Positions 53,618 through 62,274 of a stretch of 64,000 bases of DNA are shown here, piece after piece. The stretch's first letter is position 1. Each line of letters opens with the position of its first letter. The position numbers and the translations under genes were made by a program. The notes beneath the pieces were generated by a model, which had not been told where the DNA came from, made no database searches, and was given only the letters and a program-made list of their open reading frames with translations. The DNA is from FEN-1297 sp963843605 (GTDB lineage Bacteria; Bacteroidota; Ignavibacteria; Ignavibacteriales; Ignavibacteriaceae). Where the stretch lies: contig CAWJLA010000004.1 of assembly GCA_963843605.1 (NCBI GenBank), positions 392,510 to 456,509 of the forward strand. The letters run 5' to 3'.

Positions 53618-54469
53618 TCAACTTTTAGAACTTGTAGTAATATTCAGAGAAATATCGAGTGCTTTTACGCTATGCGTTAAAGCGCCTATGGATATATAAT
53701 CTACACCGGTTTCCGCAATTGATCTAATTGTGCCAATATCAATTCCGCCGGAAGCTTCGGTTTTACATTTGTCACCTATCATTTCAACGGCTTTTTTCAT
53801 TTCATTCAAACTGAAATTATCAAGCATTATTATATCCGCTTCGCATTCAAGGGCTTGTTTTACCTCGGCCAGATTTGCGGTCTCGACTTCAATTTTAATA
53901 TTTAAATTATTTTTAGAACGATAATTTTTACATGCATTAATCGCTTTAGTAACGGATCCGGCAACGGCAATATGGTTATCTTTAATCAGAAACATATCGA
54001 ATAGCCCGATTCTATGATTCCGGCACCCGCCTATTTTAACTGCGAGCTTATCTATCTTTCGCAGACCGGGTACGGTTTTCCTTGTATCGAGTATCTGCGC
54101 TTTTGTGTGAGCGATAATCTTTGAAAAGTCTCCGCACATTGTAGCAATACCGCTCATCCTTTGAAGAAAATTTAACGCCGTTCTTTCCCCGGTTAAAATA
54201 GAGGCAGCACTACCTTCAACTTCAGCAATGATCGTTCCGGCTTTTACTTGCTGCCCATCGGTTGTAAACCGACTAAATTTAAGCTTCGGGTCTACGATGC
54301 AGAAAAGTCTTTCAACTATATCAAGTCCGGCAATAATTCCGTCGTGTTTAATTAAAAACTCTCCTTTGCCGGTAACAACGCCGGTTACCGTTGCAGAAGT
54401 AGTAACATCGCCGCTTTGAATATCCTCGCTTAATGCTCTATTAATTAATTCATCGAACTCATTATTCAT
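53618..54469 (-). CDS. nadC: Nicotinate-nucleotide pyrophosphorylase (carboxylating)
   Basis: Quinolinate phosphoribosyltransferase of de novo NAD synthesis. Signatures: NFLQRMSGIATMCGDF near residue 95, LDTRKTVPGLRKIDKLAVKI near 130, HRIGLFDMFLIKDNHI and the C-terminal EASGGIDIGTIRSIAETGVD. 283 residues. It overlaps the thioesterase gene by four bases. Confidence 0.95.
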   Translation of the reverse strand: MNNEFDELINRALSEDIQSGDVTTSATVTGVVTGKGEFLIKHDGIIAGLDIVERLFCIVDPKLKFSRFTTDGQQVKAGTIIAEVEGSAASILTGERTALNFLQRMSGIATMCGDFSKIIAHTKAQILDTRKTVPGLRKIDKLAVKIGGCRNHRIGLFDMFLIKDNHIAVAGSVTKAINACKNYRSKNNLNIKIEVETANLAEVKQALECEADIIMLDNFSLNEMKKAVEMIGDKCKTEASGGIDIGTIRSIAETGVDYISIGALTHSVKALDISLNITTSSKS

Positions 54470-54888
54470 AATTTACCTTCAGTAAAAAACGGCTTCAGGA
54501 TATCGGAAAAAAACTCCGGGGGCCTGACCGGCTTTTTAGAATCTTTTTTTATAAAGACGTGAACAGTATATCCCTCGGCTACTAGTTCCTGTGTGGTCTT
54601 TCTAACAACTTTATAATCTATGTGAATACGAAATTCAGGATATGATTTAACATAAGCTTCTATTTCAAGTATATCGTCATAAACTGCGTAAGACAGATAC
54701 TTAATATGTGCTTCAAGCAGAGGCAATTGGAAACCTTCTTCTTCAACCTTAAAATAGGGCAAACCGTAAGCACGCATCATTTCGGTACGTCCGACTTCGA
54801 AATACTCGAGATATTTCCCGTTATATACAAACTGCATTTGATCGGTGTCGGCATACCGTACACGGATCTCTGTTTTATTAGAAATCAT
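54466..54888 (-). CDS. Hotdog-fold acyl-CoA thioesterase (4-hydroxybenzoyl-CoA thioesterase type)
   Basis: 140 residues. The family motif YADTDQMQFVYNGKYLEYFE near residue 12 contains the catalytic aspartate. The later EIEAYVKSYPEFRIHIDYKV strands fit a hotdog fold. Substrate unknown; YbgC-like proteins act on short acyl-CoAs or acyl-ACP. Its stop overlaps the nadC start. Confidence 0.87.
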   Translation of the reverse strand: MISNKTEIRVRYADTDQMQFVYNGKYLEYFEVGRTEMMRAYGLPYFKVEEEGFQLPLLEAHIKYLSYAVYDDILEIEAYVKSYPEFRIHIDYKVVRKTTQELVAEGYTVHVFIKKDSKKPVRPPEFFSDILKPFFTEGKL

Positions 54889-54985
54889 TTCGGATTTTTT
54901 GCAAGATTTTTAAAAACAAATTTATAAAAAAGAAAGGTTAAAACACCAAGTTAAAACCGATTTGTCAAAAAATAATAAGAGGATA

Positions 54986-55957
54986 TTATTTTGATTTTGC
55001 CGTTCGAATAATTAAAGGGAGACTCCCTTTGCCCGATGCAACAGTTATTTGGCCCGGTCTATCAATTTCTTTTTTTAATATTTTACAGAATTCAATAGCA
55101 CCCTCGTCATTTAAATGGTCGGGATTGAAGAAGAACTCATCGTGGTTAACGAATAAATACTTGAAGTCAATAACCGGAATTCCTTTATTTTTAAAAATTA
55201 GATCAGCATCGTTATTTATACCGGATAAAAAAGGAATATAATTTTTTGAGATTGGGAACCTTATTCCTATCAAGGTAATACCCTTAGATTTACATAAATA
55301 GATTATCTCAGACAAAGTGCTCTTTAGTACGGTTGATTTTTCCTGAGAAGGGAATTGAGTATGGAATCTATTTTCGCAAAAAATATATTTTTGTCCATTA
55401 CTTAAAGAAGCCCATTCATTTTTTTGATGATCTTTATGATTGGGCATTAATTTTGATCTTAGGTAATAATATATGAGTGAAGATTTATTAACGTCAAATA
55501 AAGGGAGATATTTTCTGATTGACCGCGAATATATAAAATTTAATGGCGAAATAGATAATGAGTCGTTCAAATCGGATAATTGACCGTAATAAACCGAACG
55601 TTCTATGTTATTCAATTTCTCCCTATATATCGACAAAGTATGGTCATCGACGGTTAAAAAAACCGTGTCAATATGCGCATGTCTCAATATATAACAAAAT
55701 TTAAAATACATATCGGAATAGCTGTCACTCTCGAAAGAAGCGTTGGTTATCCCGATATTATTCAAATATTTGTCTTTAATATACGCACCGTGAGAATCGG
55801 CAAATAAAACCTTTGTGAAAATTTTTTCGTGTTTTAAATTATAATAGTTTTTAAAAAGTAAAGGAGACGTAACGCTGATATAAATTGCAATATTCAAAAT
55901 TATAGTGATTCCAAAGAATAGTGAAAATTTAGACAAAAACTTCTTCATCCAAGTCAT
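54986..55957 (-). CDS. SGNH-hydrolase-like membrane protein paired with an MBOAT
   Basis: 323 residues with one N-terminal membrane helix (about 12-31). The block VLFADSHGAYI near residue 50 looks like the GDS-type serine motif, and NPDHLNDEGAIEF near the C terminus supplies a D-x-x-H pair, matching SGNH/DHHW-like O-acetylation proteins. It lies four bases after the MBOAT gene, the usual arrangement for surface-polysaccharide acetylation. Exact acceptor unknown. Confidence 0.65.
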   Translation of the reverse strand: MTWMKKFLSKFSLFFGITIILNIAIYISVTSPLLFKNYYNLKHEKIFTKVLFADSHGAYIKDKYLNNIGITNASFESDSYSDMYFKFCYILRHAHIDTVFLTVDDHTLSIYREKLNNIERSVYYGQLSDLNDSLSISPLNFIYSRSIRKYLPLFDVNKSSLIYYYLRSKLMPNHKDHQKNEWASLSNGQKYIFCENRFHTQFPSQEKSTVLKSTLSEIIYLCKSKGITLIGIRFPISKNYIPFLSGINNDADLIFKNKGIPVIDFKYLFVNHDEFFFNPDHLNDEGAIEFCKILKKEIDRPGQITVASGKGSLPLIIRTAKSK

Positions 55958-55961
55958 TCCT

Positions 55962-57404
55962 CTAAAATTGGAAATATATAAATTCGTAATGAGATGTAAA
56001 GTTACCGAAGAAATAAATGAAGAGTATTACTGCATAATAAAAGGACCACTTTAAATATTGAGGAATTTTAATATTACGAAACTGCAGGGCATGCTCTTTG
56101 TCTCTTTGAAACCATTCAAAAGTAATGAAGAGAAATACTACGAAGATAAGTTTTTTGGGAAATATTTCCGGCTTGGAAAAGAATGAAGAGGAAAAAATTC
56201 CGCCGATATAAGAGAATGCTTTTTGTATGCTCTCTGCTCTGAAAAATACCCATGCCAATAATGTTAATAAAAAAGTGATCGATATCTGCATAGCTTCTTT
56301 GAAACCCGGGAACAACCTGTTTTCCGCCGGTAGGTCAAGATGTGTTCTGTTTTTTTTAAGCAGCATAAGAGGTAGGAAGTAACAAGCGTTAAGAAAGCCC
56401 CATGCAATGAATGTCCAGTTAGCACCGTGCCAAAAACCGCTAACTACAAATACGACAAAAATGTTTCTAATTTTTTTCCAATTATTTCCTTTATTACCTC
56501 CTAGTGGTATATAAACATAATCCCTGAACCATGTAGAAAGCGAAATATGCCATCTTCTCCAAAACTCTGCAATGTCTCTAGAAAAATAAGGGTATGCAAA
56601 ATTTCTCATTAAACTAAAACCGAATAATCTCGCTGTTCCAATAGCAATATCTGTATATCCGGAAAAATCGGCATAAATTTGAAAAGCGAAAAAAATCACG
56701 CCAAGTAATAAGGTGCTTCCGGAATATAGATGGTAATCCGCGAATATTTTATTTGCATAAATTGCGCAATTATCTGCAATCACTATTTTCTTAAATAATC
56801 CCCATAGAATTTGGCGCATTCCGTCGGCTGCATTATCGTAATCAAAATTCCTGTTTTTAAAAAATTGCGGTAAAAGGTTTGTAGCGCGTTCAATAGGACC
56901 CGCAACCAGTTGAGGGAAAAAACTTACAAAAGCAAAAAAAGCAATTATATCTTTGGTTGGCTCAAGTTTTTTCCTATATACATCAATTGTATAACTCAAA
57001 GTCTGGAAAGTATAAAAACTAATGCCTACCGGCAAAATAATTTTTAAAGTATGAATGTTTAAACTTATTCCAATAGACGAAAAAGCACCGACAAAATTAC
57101 TTACAAAGAAATTATAATATTTAAAAAAGCCTAAAAGTATGAGATTTGTACATATGCTGATAAGCAATAGTAAGAGTCTTTTTCGCTGAATTTTCTGTGT
57201 TGCAAGTCCTTTACTGACCAAATAATCGACAACGGAACTTACGATTATCAAAGATAAAAACCTGTAATCCCACCAACCGTAAAATACATAGCTGGCAACC
57301 AGTATAAGAAAGTTTTGCAATTTTAGTTTGTTCTTAGCAACAAACCAATACAAAAGAAAAACAATGGGTAAAAAAATCGCAAATTCTAATGAATTAAATG
57401 ACAT
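55962..57404 (-). CDS. MBOAT-family O-acyltransferase (AlgI-like)
   Basis: 480-residue membrane protein with 10 to 12 helices. Diagnostic parts are AGPIERATNLLPQFFKNRNF, the DFSGYTDIAIGTARLFGF segment and the active-site histidine in SGFWHGANWTFIAWG. AlgI-type proteins transfer acetyl groups across the membrane to a periplasmic partner, here the adjacent SGNH-like protein. Confidence 0.92.
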   Translation of the reverse strand: MSFNSLEFAIFLPIVFLLYWFVAKNKLKLQNFLILVASYVFYGWWDYRFLSLIIVSSVVDYLVSKGLATQKIQRKRLLLLLISICTNLILLGFFKYYNFFVSNFVGAFSSIGISLNIHTLKIILPVGISFYTFQTLSYTIDVYRKKLEPTKDIIAFFAFVSFFPQLVAGPIERATNLLPQFFKNRNFDYDNAADGMRQILWGLFKKIVIADNCAIYANKIFADYHLYSGSTLLLGVIFFAFQIYADFSGYTDIAIGTARLFGFSLMRNFAYPYFSRDIAEFWRRWHISLSTWFRDYVYIPLGGNKGNNWKKIRNIFVVFVVSGFWHGANWTFIAWGFLNACYFLPLMLLKKNRTHLDLPAENRLFPGFKEAMQISITFLLTLLAWVFFRAESIQKAFSYIGGIFSSSFFSKPEIFPKKLIFVVFLFITFEWFQRDKEHALQFRNIKIPQYLKWSFYYAVILFIYFFGNFTSHYEFIYFQF

Positions 57405-57832
57405 ATTATTAAATTATTTAAGTCAAAAATTTTTAGAAACAATAAAATTTAGTTGTCAGTGAATCGATAATGTAAAAAAAAACATACTATAATTAATAAT
57501 CTAAACTGAATAACTGATTATTTTACAGAAGAAGAGAAAAAATATTTGATTTATTTGAAAATTCCAGTAATAAATCCAAAGCCCTATTTTTTTACCCCTA
57601 ATGTATGAGCTTTATCTGACTATAATTTAATCACTGTATTTCTTATGTGCAATGTTTTAACAGAATTTTTTACAAATATAATATCGAAATAAATTATTAT
57701 TTTTGATACCGTACTTCGATGCGTATCAAAGTGTTTATTACATTTTAGATCCAGATTCTTAATAAGGGATATTATTTCGGTAATTCAAGGTGGGAAGTAT
57801 ATATTATATTTCTGAAATGTTAGCTTAAAAAA
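57405..57832. other. 428-base gene-free gap with an 8-base inverted repeat
   Basis: The longest non-coding stretch outside the repeat locus, between accA (upstream by position, also minus strand) and the MBOAT gene. It is about 75% AT and I see no open frame, tRNA or conserved RNA. TTTGATAC (57702-57709) and GTATCAAA (57723-57730) form a perfect inverted repeat with a 13-base spacer. Neither side has a T run, so it looks more like a protein-binding site or a leader element for the MBOAT unit than a terminator of accA. Confidence 0.5.
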
Positions 57833-58783
57833 TTATTCGGTAAATGAGCCCATTTTCCCGAATTTCTCACGTCTCAGGTCAACGAGTTTTTCAGGTTTTA
57901 TTTTAAGGAGTTGTTCCAGTTCTTCTTTAATGGCGGCTTTTAAAATTTTAGCGGTTTCAATATGATCTGTGTGCGCACCTCCCAAAGGCTCGGGAATAAT
58001 CCGGTCTACAATTTTTTGTTCCAGTAAATCCGGTGCAGTTAATTTTAAGGCTTCGGCTGCTTGTTCTTTATAATCCCAGCTACGCCAAAGTATACTTGAA
58101 CAGGATTCGGGACTGATAACAGAATACCAGCAGTTTTCCAGCATTAGAATTCTGTCGCCCACTGCAATTCCCAATGCTCCTCCGCTTGCTCCTTCGCCGA
58201 TTATAATAACAAGCACGGGTACCTTCAGCTTACTCATCTCGAATAAATTCCTTGCAATAGCTTCAGCCTGTCCACGTTCTTCGGCTTCTAAACCCGGATA
58301 GGCTCCCGGAGTATCTATCATAGTAATAATCGGTTTATTGAATTTTTCTGCTAATTTCATCAGTCGAAGGGCTTTTCTGTATCCTTCCGGATTAGGCATT
58401 CCGAAATTGCGATACACATTTGTTTTTGTATCTCTTCCTTTTTGATGACCGATAATCATAACTTTCTGGTCGTCGATAGAGGCAAATCCGCCGACAATGG
58501 CTTTATCGTCGCCGTAATGCCTGTCGCCGTGAAGTTCAATAAAATTTTCAGTCATTAAATAGATATAATCGAGAGTATAAGGTCTGTCGGGATGACGGGC
58601 TAGTTGTACTCTTTGCCAGCGGGTAAGGTCCTTATATATTCCCTCTTTCAATTGCTTGACCTTTTCTTCAATCTTAATAATTTCGTTTTCAATATCCATC
58701 TTATCCGAAAGTCTTCTCATCTCCTTTAGTTTAGCTTCAAGCTCAACTATCGGTTTTTCAAAATCCAAAACTGTTTTAGCCAT
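57833..58783 (-). CDS. accA: Acetyl-CoA carboxylase carboxyltransferase subunit alpha
   Basis: Transfers carboxyl from biotin to acetyl-CoA, first step of fatty-acid synthesis, with AccD. The N-terminal helical part (VLDFEKPIVELEAKLKEMRR) and crotonase-fold core (KGRDTKTNVYRNFGMPNPEG, MIDTPGAYPGLEAEERGQAE, GEGASGGALGIAVGDRILML) are intact. I chose the ATG at 58783, directly after the GT2 fusion gene's stop; a GTG at 58804 would overlap it. About 316 residues. Confidence 0.95.
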   Translation of the reverse strand: MAKTVLDFEKPIVELEAKLKEMRRLSDKMDIENEIIKIEEKVKQLKEGIYKDLTRWQRVQLARHPDRPYTLDYIYLMTENFIELHGDRHYGDDKAIVGGFASIDDQKVMIIGHQKGRDTKTNVYRNFGMPNPEGYRKALRLMKLAEKFNKPIITMIDTPGAYPGLEAEERGQAEAIARNLFEMSKLKVPVLVIIIGEGASGGALGIAVGDRILMLENCWYSVISPESCSSILWRSWDYKEQAAEALKLTAPDLLEQKIVDRIIPEPLGGAHTDHIETAKILKAAIKEELEQLLKIKPEKLVDLRREKFGKMGSFTE

Positions 58784-58785
58784 AA

Positions 58786-60768
58786 CTACGACCGATTTCC
58801 CCACATTTTAATTAATGTTTTTCCCAGAATTTCAAGATCCAGCCAAATATTTTGATTCTTCGCGTAATATAAATCTAACTTCTCTTTATTCATAAGTTCG
58901 GTGTTCTCAATATACCAAAAACCTGTTAAACCTTCTTTGCCCAGAAACAAATGGTTTCCGTTATTTATTTTTTGAGGGCCGACAAAACTAGCCTTCCCTG
59001 TTATTATCAGAGGTGTCTTTAGTATGAATTTTCTGAACTCTGTTTGTTTTCCGCTCAGTTTATTAACCAAATATATGAAAGGATATAAAAAAAACAAAAC
59101 AATTGCTGCAAGGCAATGATCAAATATTGATTTCAGCATCCTCATAAATGGATTGGAAATATTATATTTTATTTCAATTAAGGGATAATCATCAAGCATT
59201 GAGACAGAAGTTTTACCGACAAGAAAGTCAAGATTATTCCCGATAACTTTGAAATCAACATTTTCCGATTGACAGGCGGAAACTATGGACATCATATGAT
59301 TATAAGATAATTCATCCGTTGAAAAAATAATTTCGTCAATTTTGTTTTCTTTAATTACTTTCTTAATGTTTTCAATGCTTCCGATTACTTCAAAACCTTC
59401 CAGCCGGCGTCCTATTTCATTATTAGATAATGCAATCAAACCCGATATAAGATGAAATTCGGTACTTTTAGTTTTTAGTTTTTCCGCAATTTTAACTGCG
59501 TTCACGTTTGTTCCGACAATAGCAGATCTTTTGTGGGGAAAGTCTTCACCCTTCATACCTATTTTAAATAACAGTTTTATAAAAATACGCCATAAGGAAA
59601 GACTGAAAAATAGTATGAAATATGTAATCAGTACAGCTGCCCGGCTGTAAGCATATTGCTTAAAGAAAAATGTAAGAGAAGATAGAATGAAAAAGCTGAC
59701 AATAATAGCGGCAAGGTTTTTAAGAACCGACAAGGAATCTTTTCTGTAAACTCCGAAAAAGCCCGCAACTGTAATATGTATTAGTGCAGGTATTGTAAAT
59801 AGCGTAGGGTAGATTGACAAGGGAAATCTCTTCCAGTGTCCGAATATTGTATAGAAGTTATCGGCAGCCAATAAGGAAAAATTAAAAATTACAAAATCAA
59901 AAAGAAGGGAAATGAATACCAGTCTTCTGCGCCATAAAAAATCGAAGAATTTTCTGAAAACAATTGCAGAGCGAAGTATTACCTCAACAATAAACGAACT
60001 GGAAAGATGCTTCTTAACGAATAAGTGCATGGCATCGTAGAATACTTTTGTTTCGTCGATACTGCTTCTTTTAGTACTCTCACCTTTATAGTGGATGATT
60101 TGGGTGTTATGAACGTAAAATACTTTATATCCGCTTTTCTGGACCCGGTAACAGAAATCAAGATCTTCGCCGTACATAAAAAATTCCTCGTCCAAGCCTC
60201 CTACCTTATCATAGGTTTCCTTTCTCAGCATCATAAAAGATCCGGAAATTGCATCAACTTCGTAGGTTTTATTTTCGTCGAGGTAAGTAAGGTTATACCG
60301 AGCAAAAATTCTGCTGCCGGGAAACAACGAACTTAATCCGCTCACTTTGCAGAAAGATGTCCAGGGGCCGGGAAAACTGCGCCTACATGCGAGTTGGAGG
60401 CTTCCGTCGGGATTAAGGATTTTACATCCGGCCATTCCAGCCTGCGGCGTAGTGTCAAAGAACTCAATCATCTTTTCAAAAGTATCTTCGCGTATGAGAG
60501 TATCGGGATTTAATAAAAGCAGATATTTCCCTTTTGCTATTGAAAGTCCCTGATTATTGGCTTTGCTGAAACCTAGATTTTTTTGGTTGGCGATGAGTTT
60601 TATTTGAGGAAATTTTTCTCTTAAAAAATCAACGCTTCCGTCATTAGAAGCATTATCAGTAACTATAATCTCGTATTCGATATTCTTCGAAGCCTTTTCA
60701 ATCGAGTGAATTAAGTTCTGCAAAAACTCTTTAACGTTATAATTAACTATGATAATAGATAAATCCAA
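58786..60768 (-). CDS. GT2 glycosyltransferase fused to a degenerate phosphoglycosyltransferase-like membrane module
   Basis: 660 residues in two parts. Residues 1-265 are a GT2 rhamnosyltransferase-like domain (LSIIIVNYNVKEFLQNLIHS, LLLLNPDTLIRED, FFMYGEDLDFCYRVQKSGYK). Then come about five membrane helices, a CoA-binding-like Rossmann segment (AIVGTNVNAVKIAEKL, near residue 410) and a C-terminal domain resembling polyprenyl-phosphate glycosyltransferases. This last domain keeps a re-entrant helix, KASFVGPQ and GLTGFWYIENTEL with IWLDLEILGKTL. It lacks the KFRSM block and the RxDExPQ motif with the catalytic Asp-Glu. It is about 115 residues against about 190 in the neighbour at 62275. I infer a membrane-anchoring or regulatory role for the second half. 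Confidence 0.8.
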   Translation of the reverse strand: MDLSIIIVNYNVKEFLQNLIHSIEKASKNIEYEIIVTDNASNDGSVDFLREKFPQIKLIANQKNLGFSKANNQGLSIAKGKYLLLLNPDTLIREDTFEKMIEFFDTTPQAGMAGCKILNPDGSLQLACRRSFPGPWTSFCKVSGLSSLFPGSRIFARYNLTYLDENKTYEVDAISGSFMMLRKETYDKVGGLDEEFFMYGEDLDFCYRVQKSGYKVFYVHNTQIIHYKGESTKRSSIDETKVFYDAMHLFVKKHLSSSFIVEVILRSAIVFRKFFDFLWRRRLVFISLLFDFVIFNFSLLAADNFYTIFGHWKRFPLSIYPTLFTIPALIHITVAGFFGVYRKDSLSVLKNLAAIIVSFFILSSLTFFFKQYAYSRAAVLITYFILFFSLSLWRIFIKLLFKIGMKGEDFPHKRSAIVGTNVNAVKIAEKLKTKSTEFHLISGLIALSNNEIGRRLEGFEVIGSIENIKKVIKENKIDEIIFSTDELSYNHMMSIVSACQSENVDFKVIGNNLDFLVGKTSVSMLDDYPLIEIKYNISNPFMRMLKSIFDHCLAAIVLFFLYPFIYLVNKLSGKQTEFRKFILKTPLIITGKASFVGPQKINNGNHLFLGKEGLTGFWYIENTELMNKEKLDLYYAKNQNIWLDLEILGKTLIKMWGNRS

Positions 60769-60780
60769 AATAGCTTCCTA

Positions 60781-61502
60781 TTATAATCGTCCGAATATAC
60801 TTCTCAGTCGTAATTTCCAGACCATAAAGATAGCCTCGCGAACAATTTTTTTGGACATTTTGGACGTTCCGGTTGTCCGGTCTATAAATATGATTGGAAT
60901 TTCGCCGATTTTAAAACCTTTTTAAATGCTTTGTAAGTCATTTCAATTTGAAAGGCATAGCCATTAGACCTAATATTATCCAGGTTAATACTTTCGAGCA
61001 CCTTACGTTTGAAACACTTAAACCCGCCGGTAGCATCTTTAATACGCAGGCCTGTTATAATTTGTGTATAGAAATTGGCAAAATAACTTAGGATTAGTCT
61101 TCTCATCGGCCAATTGACAACATTTACGCCCTTAATGTATCTGCTTCCTAATACAAGATCGTAGTTCTTTATTGCTTTTAAAAAATTCTTCAGCTCTTTT
61201 GGATCGTGAGAAAAGTCGGCATCCATTTCAAAAATATAATCATAATTATTTTTGAGAGCATATTTAAAGCCTGCGATATATGCGGTTCCCAAGCCTGATT
61301 TTTTTTCTCTTTTAAGAAGATGCACCCGCTCGGAATTTTCAGAAAATTCTTCTACGAAGGCAGCGGTTCCGTCCGGTGAATTATCATCAACAATTAAGAT
61401 ATCCAGGTCATTTTTATAGCGGCCCAATATTTCCGGAATCATTTTTTTTATGTTTTCCAACTCATCATATGTGGGGATAATTACTAAAGATTTTTCAGAC
61501 AT
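60781..61502 (-). CDS. Polyprenyl-phosphate mannose/glucose synthase-like GT2, frameshifted
   Basis: DPM1-type GT2. It starts with LVIIPTYDELENIKKMIPEI, has EMDADFSHDP (DxD), the LVLGSRYIKGVNVVNWP block and DATGGFKCFKRKVLE. The frame from 61502 ends at 60882 after GYAFQIEMTYKAFKK. The next frame continues with GFKIGEIPIIFIDRTTGTSK and ends at 60781. The break is at the T run 60919-60923, where one base is missing. Corrected length is about 240 residues, the usual single-domain size. It supplies lipid-linked sugar, or acts on a polysaccharide lipid carrier. Confidence 0.87.
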
Positions 61503-61564
61503 TTATTTCATGTAATTGTTTGTTGGTGTTAAATTATTTAAAAAGCACAGGGCTAAGAGCAAAG

Positions 61565-61704
61565 AGCATAGAACTAAAAACATAGAACTAAAAGCATAAA
61601 ACTAAAAACATAGAACTAAAAGCATAGAACTAAAAGCATAGAACTAAAAACATAGAGCTAAAAGCATAGAACTAAAAACATAGAGCTAAAAGCATAGAAC
61701 TAAA
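61565..61704. repeat. Tandem array of a 14-base unit, ten copies
   Basis: Ten uninterrupted units of the form A-R-CATAGA-R-CTAAA (consensus AGCATAGAACTAAA), differing only at two A/G positions and one A, plus partial units on both sides (61561-61564 and 61705-61718). It makes up most of the low arm of the inverted-repeat cassette. No coding frame or spacer structure is present. Confidence 0.92.
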
Positions 61705-61736
61705 AGCATAGAGCATAGAAATTAGACAGAATGACT

Positions 61737-62087
61737 TCATAAAGTCTTTTTAAAATTTGTGATCATTCTGCATTCAACATCAAGTTTTTCAAGAAGATTA
61801 TTTAATTTTTCTTCGGTAATTAATTTTCTCCTGTTTAGGATGATTATAATGTTAGCATTTTCAAAGGTTGATCTCCGGGCATAATTTAAAAAATTATTAA
61901 AATCCTTGTTGGAAGTAGAACCGGAACCTTCTGCAATATTGTTACTCATGCTCATGGTTGCAGCTCTTAATTGCTCGGCAAACCGGTACAATCTTTTTAC
62001 TTCCAGGAAATCAGCTATATCCAATAGATCGTCAGAAAGTTAAATAGCAAATTGCCAGATTTGCAAATCTTGAAATCTAAATTTCAT
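61737..62087 (-). pseudogene. Four-helix-bundle (23S rRNA-IVS/S23-type) protein, interrupted by a stop codon
   Basis: The frame opens with MKFRFQDLQIWQFAI, the usual N terminus of the family, after AGGGG. It meets TAA at 62040-62042 (codon 16, where the family normally has a charged residue such as Glu; GAA to TAA is one change). It continues in the same frame as LSDDLLDIADFLEVKRLYRF, then the hallmark MSNNIAEGSGSTSNKDFNNF and LNYARRSTFENANIII. The full reading is 116 codons. Internal reinitiation could give a 95-residue product from a TTG at 62024. The family is found in 23S rRNA intervening sequences and as Avd partners of diversity-generating retroelements; no reverse transcriptase is present here. 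Confidence 0.85.
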
Positions 62088-62274
62088 ATTGAATCCCCTA
62101 ATTTCAATGTTATTATTTGCAATTCAATTAAAGCTCAAACCGAAAACTAGTAAATAATGTTTCTAATTTCAGATTCTCAATCGTTCTCTGCTCCTCATTC
62201 TCAGTCCTTTGCTCTTATCTCTAAACCCTAGGCACTCTGCCCTTAATCTCTCTGCTCTTAGCCCTTTGCCTCCC

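Larger units (their letters stand above)
61549..62265. mobile_element. IVS-like cassette: four-helix-bundle gene between inverted low-complexity arms
   Basis: AGGGCTAAGAGC at 61549-61560 is perfectly inverted at 62254-62265 (GCTCTTAGCCCT). Around each copy the sequence is low-complexity: purine-rich agag/aaag/cata on the low side as read on the plus strand, pyrimidine-rich ctct/tgct/ttag on the high side. Between them lie the fhb pseudogene and about 170 bases of AT-rich sequence. On the minus-strand transcript the arms can pair into a long imperfect stem with the gene in the loop. This is the arrangement described for 23S rRNA intervening sequences encoding the same family. The high arm begins at the stop codon of the upstream gene. 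I do not see target-site duplications. Mobility is an inference. Confidence 0.55.

Noticed and set aside
61565..61704. Tandem 14-base array as a CRISPR
   Set aside because: Units are contiguous with no spacers, too short, and no cas genes are near.
61737..62024. fhb gene as an intact 95-residue protein starting at 62024
   Set aside because: Conserved N-terminal sequence of the family precedes it in the same frame beyond a stop codon, so the intact gene is longer; 62024 would need a TTG start without a clear ribosome site.
61737..62087. fhb gene as the accessory protein of a diversity-generating retroelement
   Set aside because: No reverse transcriptase, template repeat or variable repeat is seen in the window.
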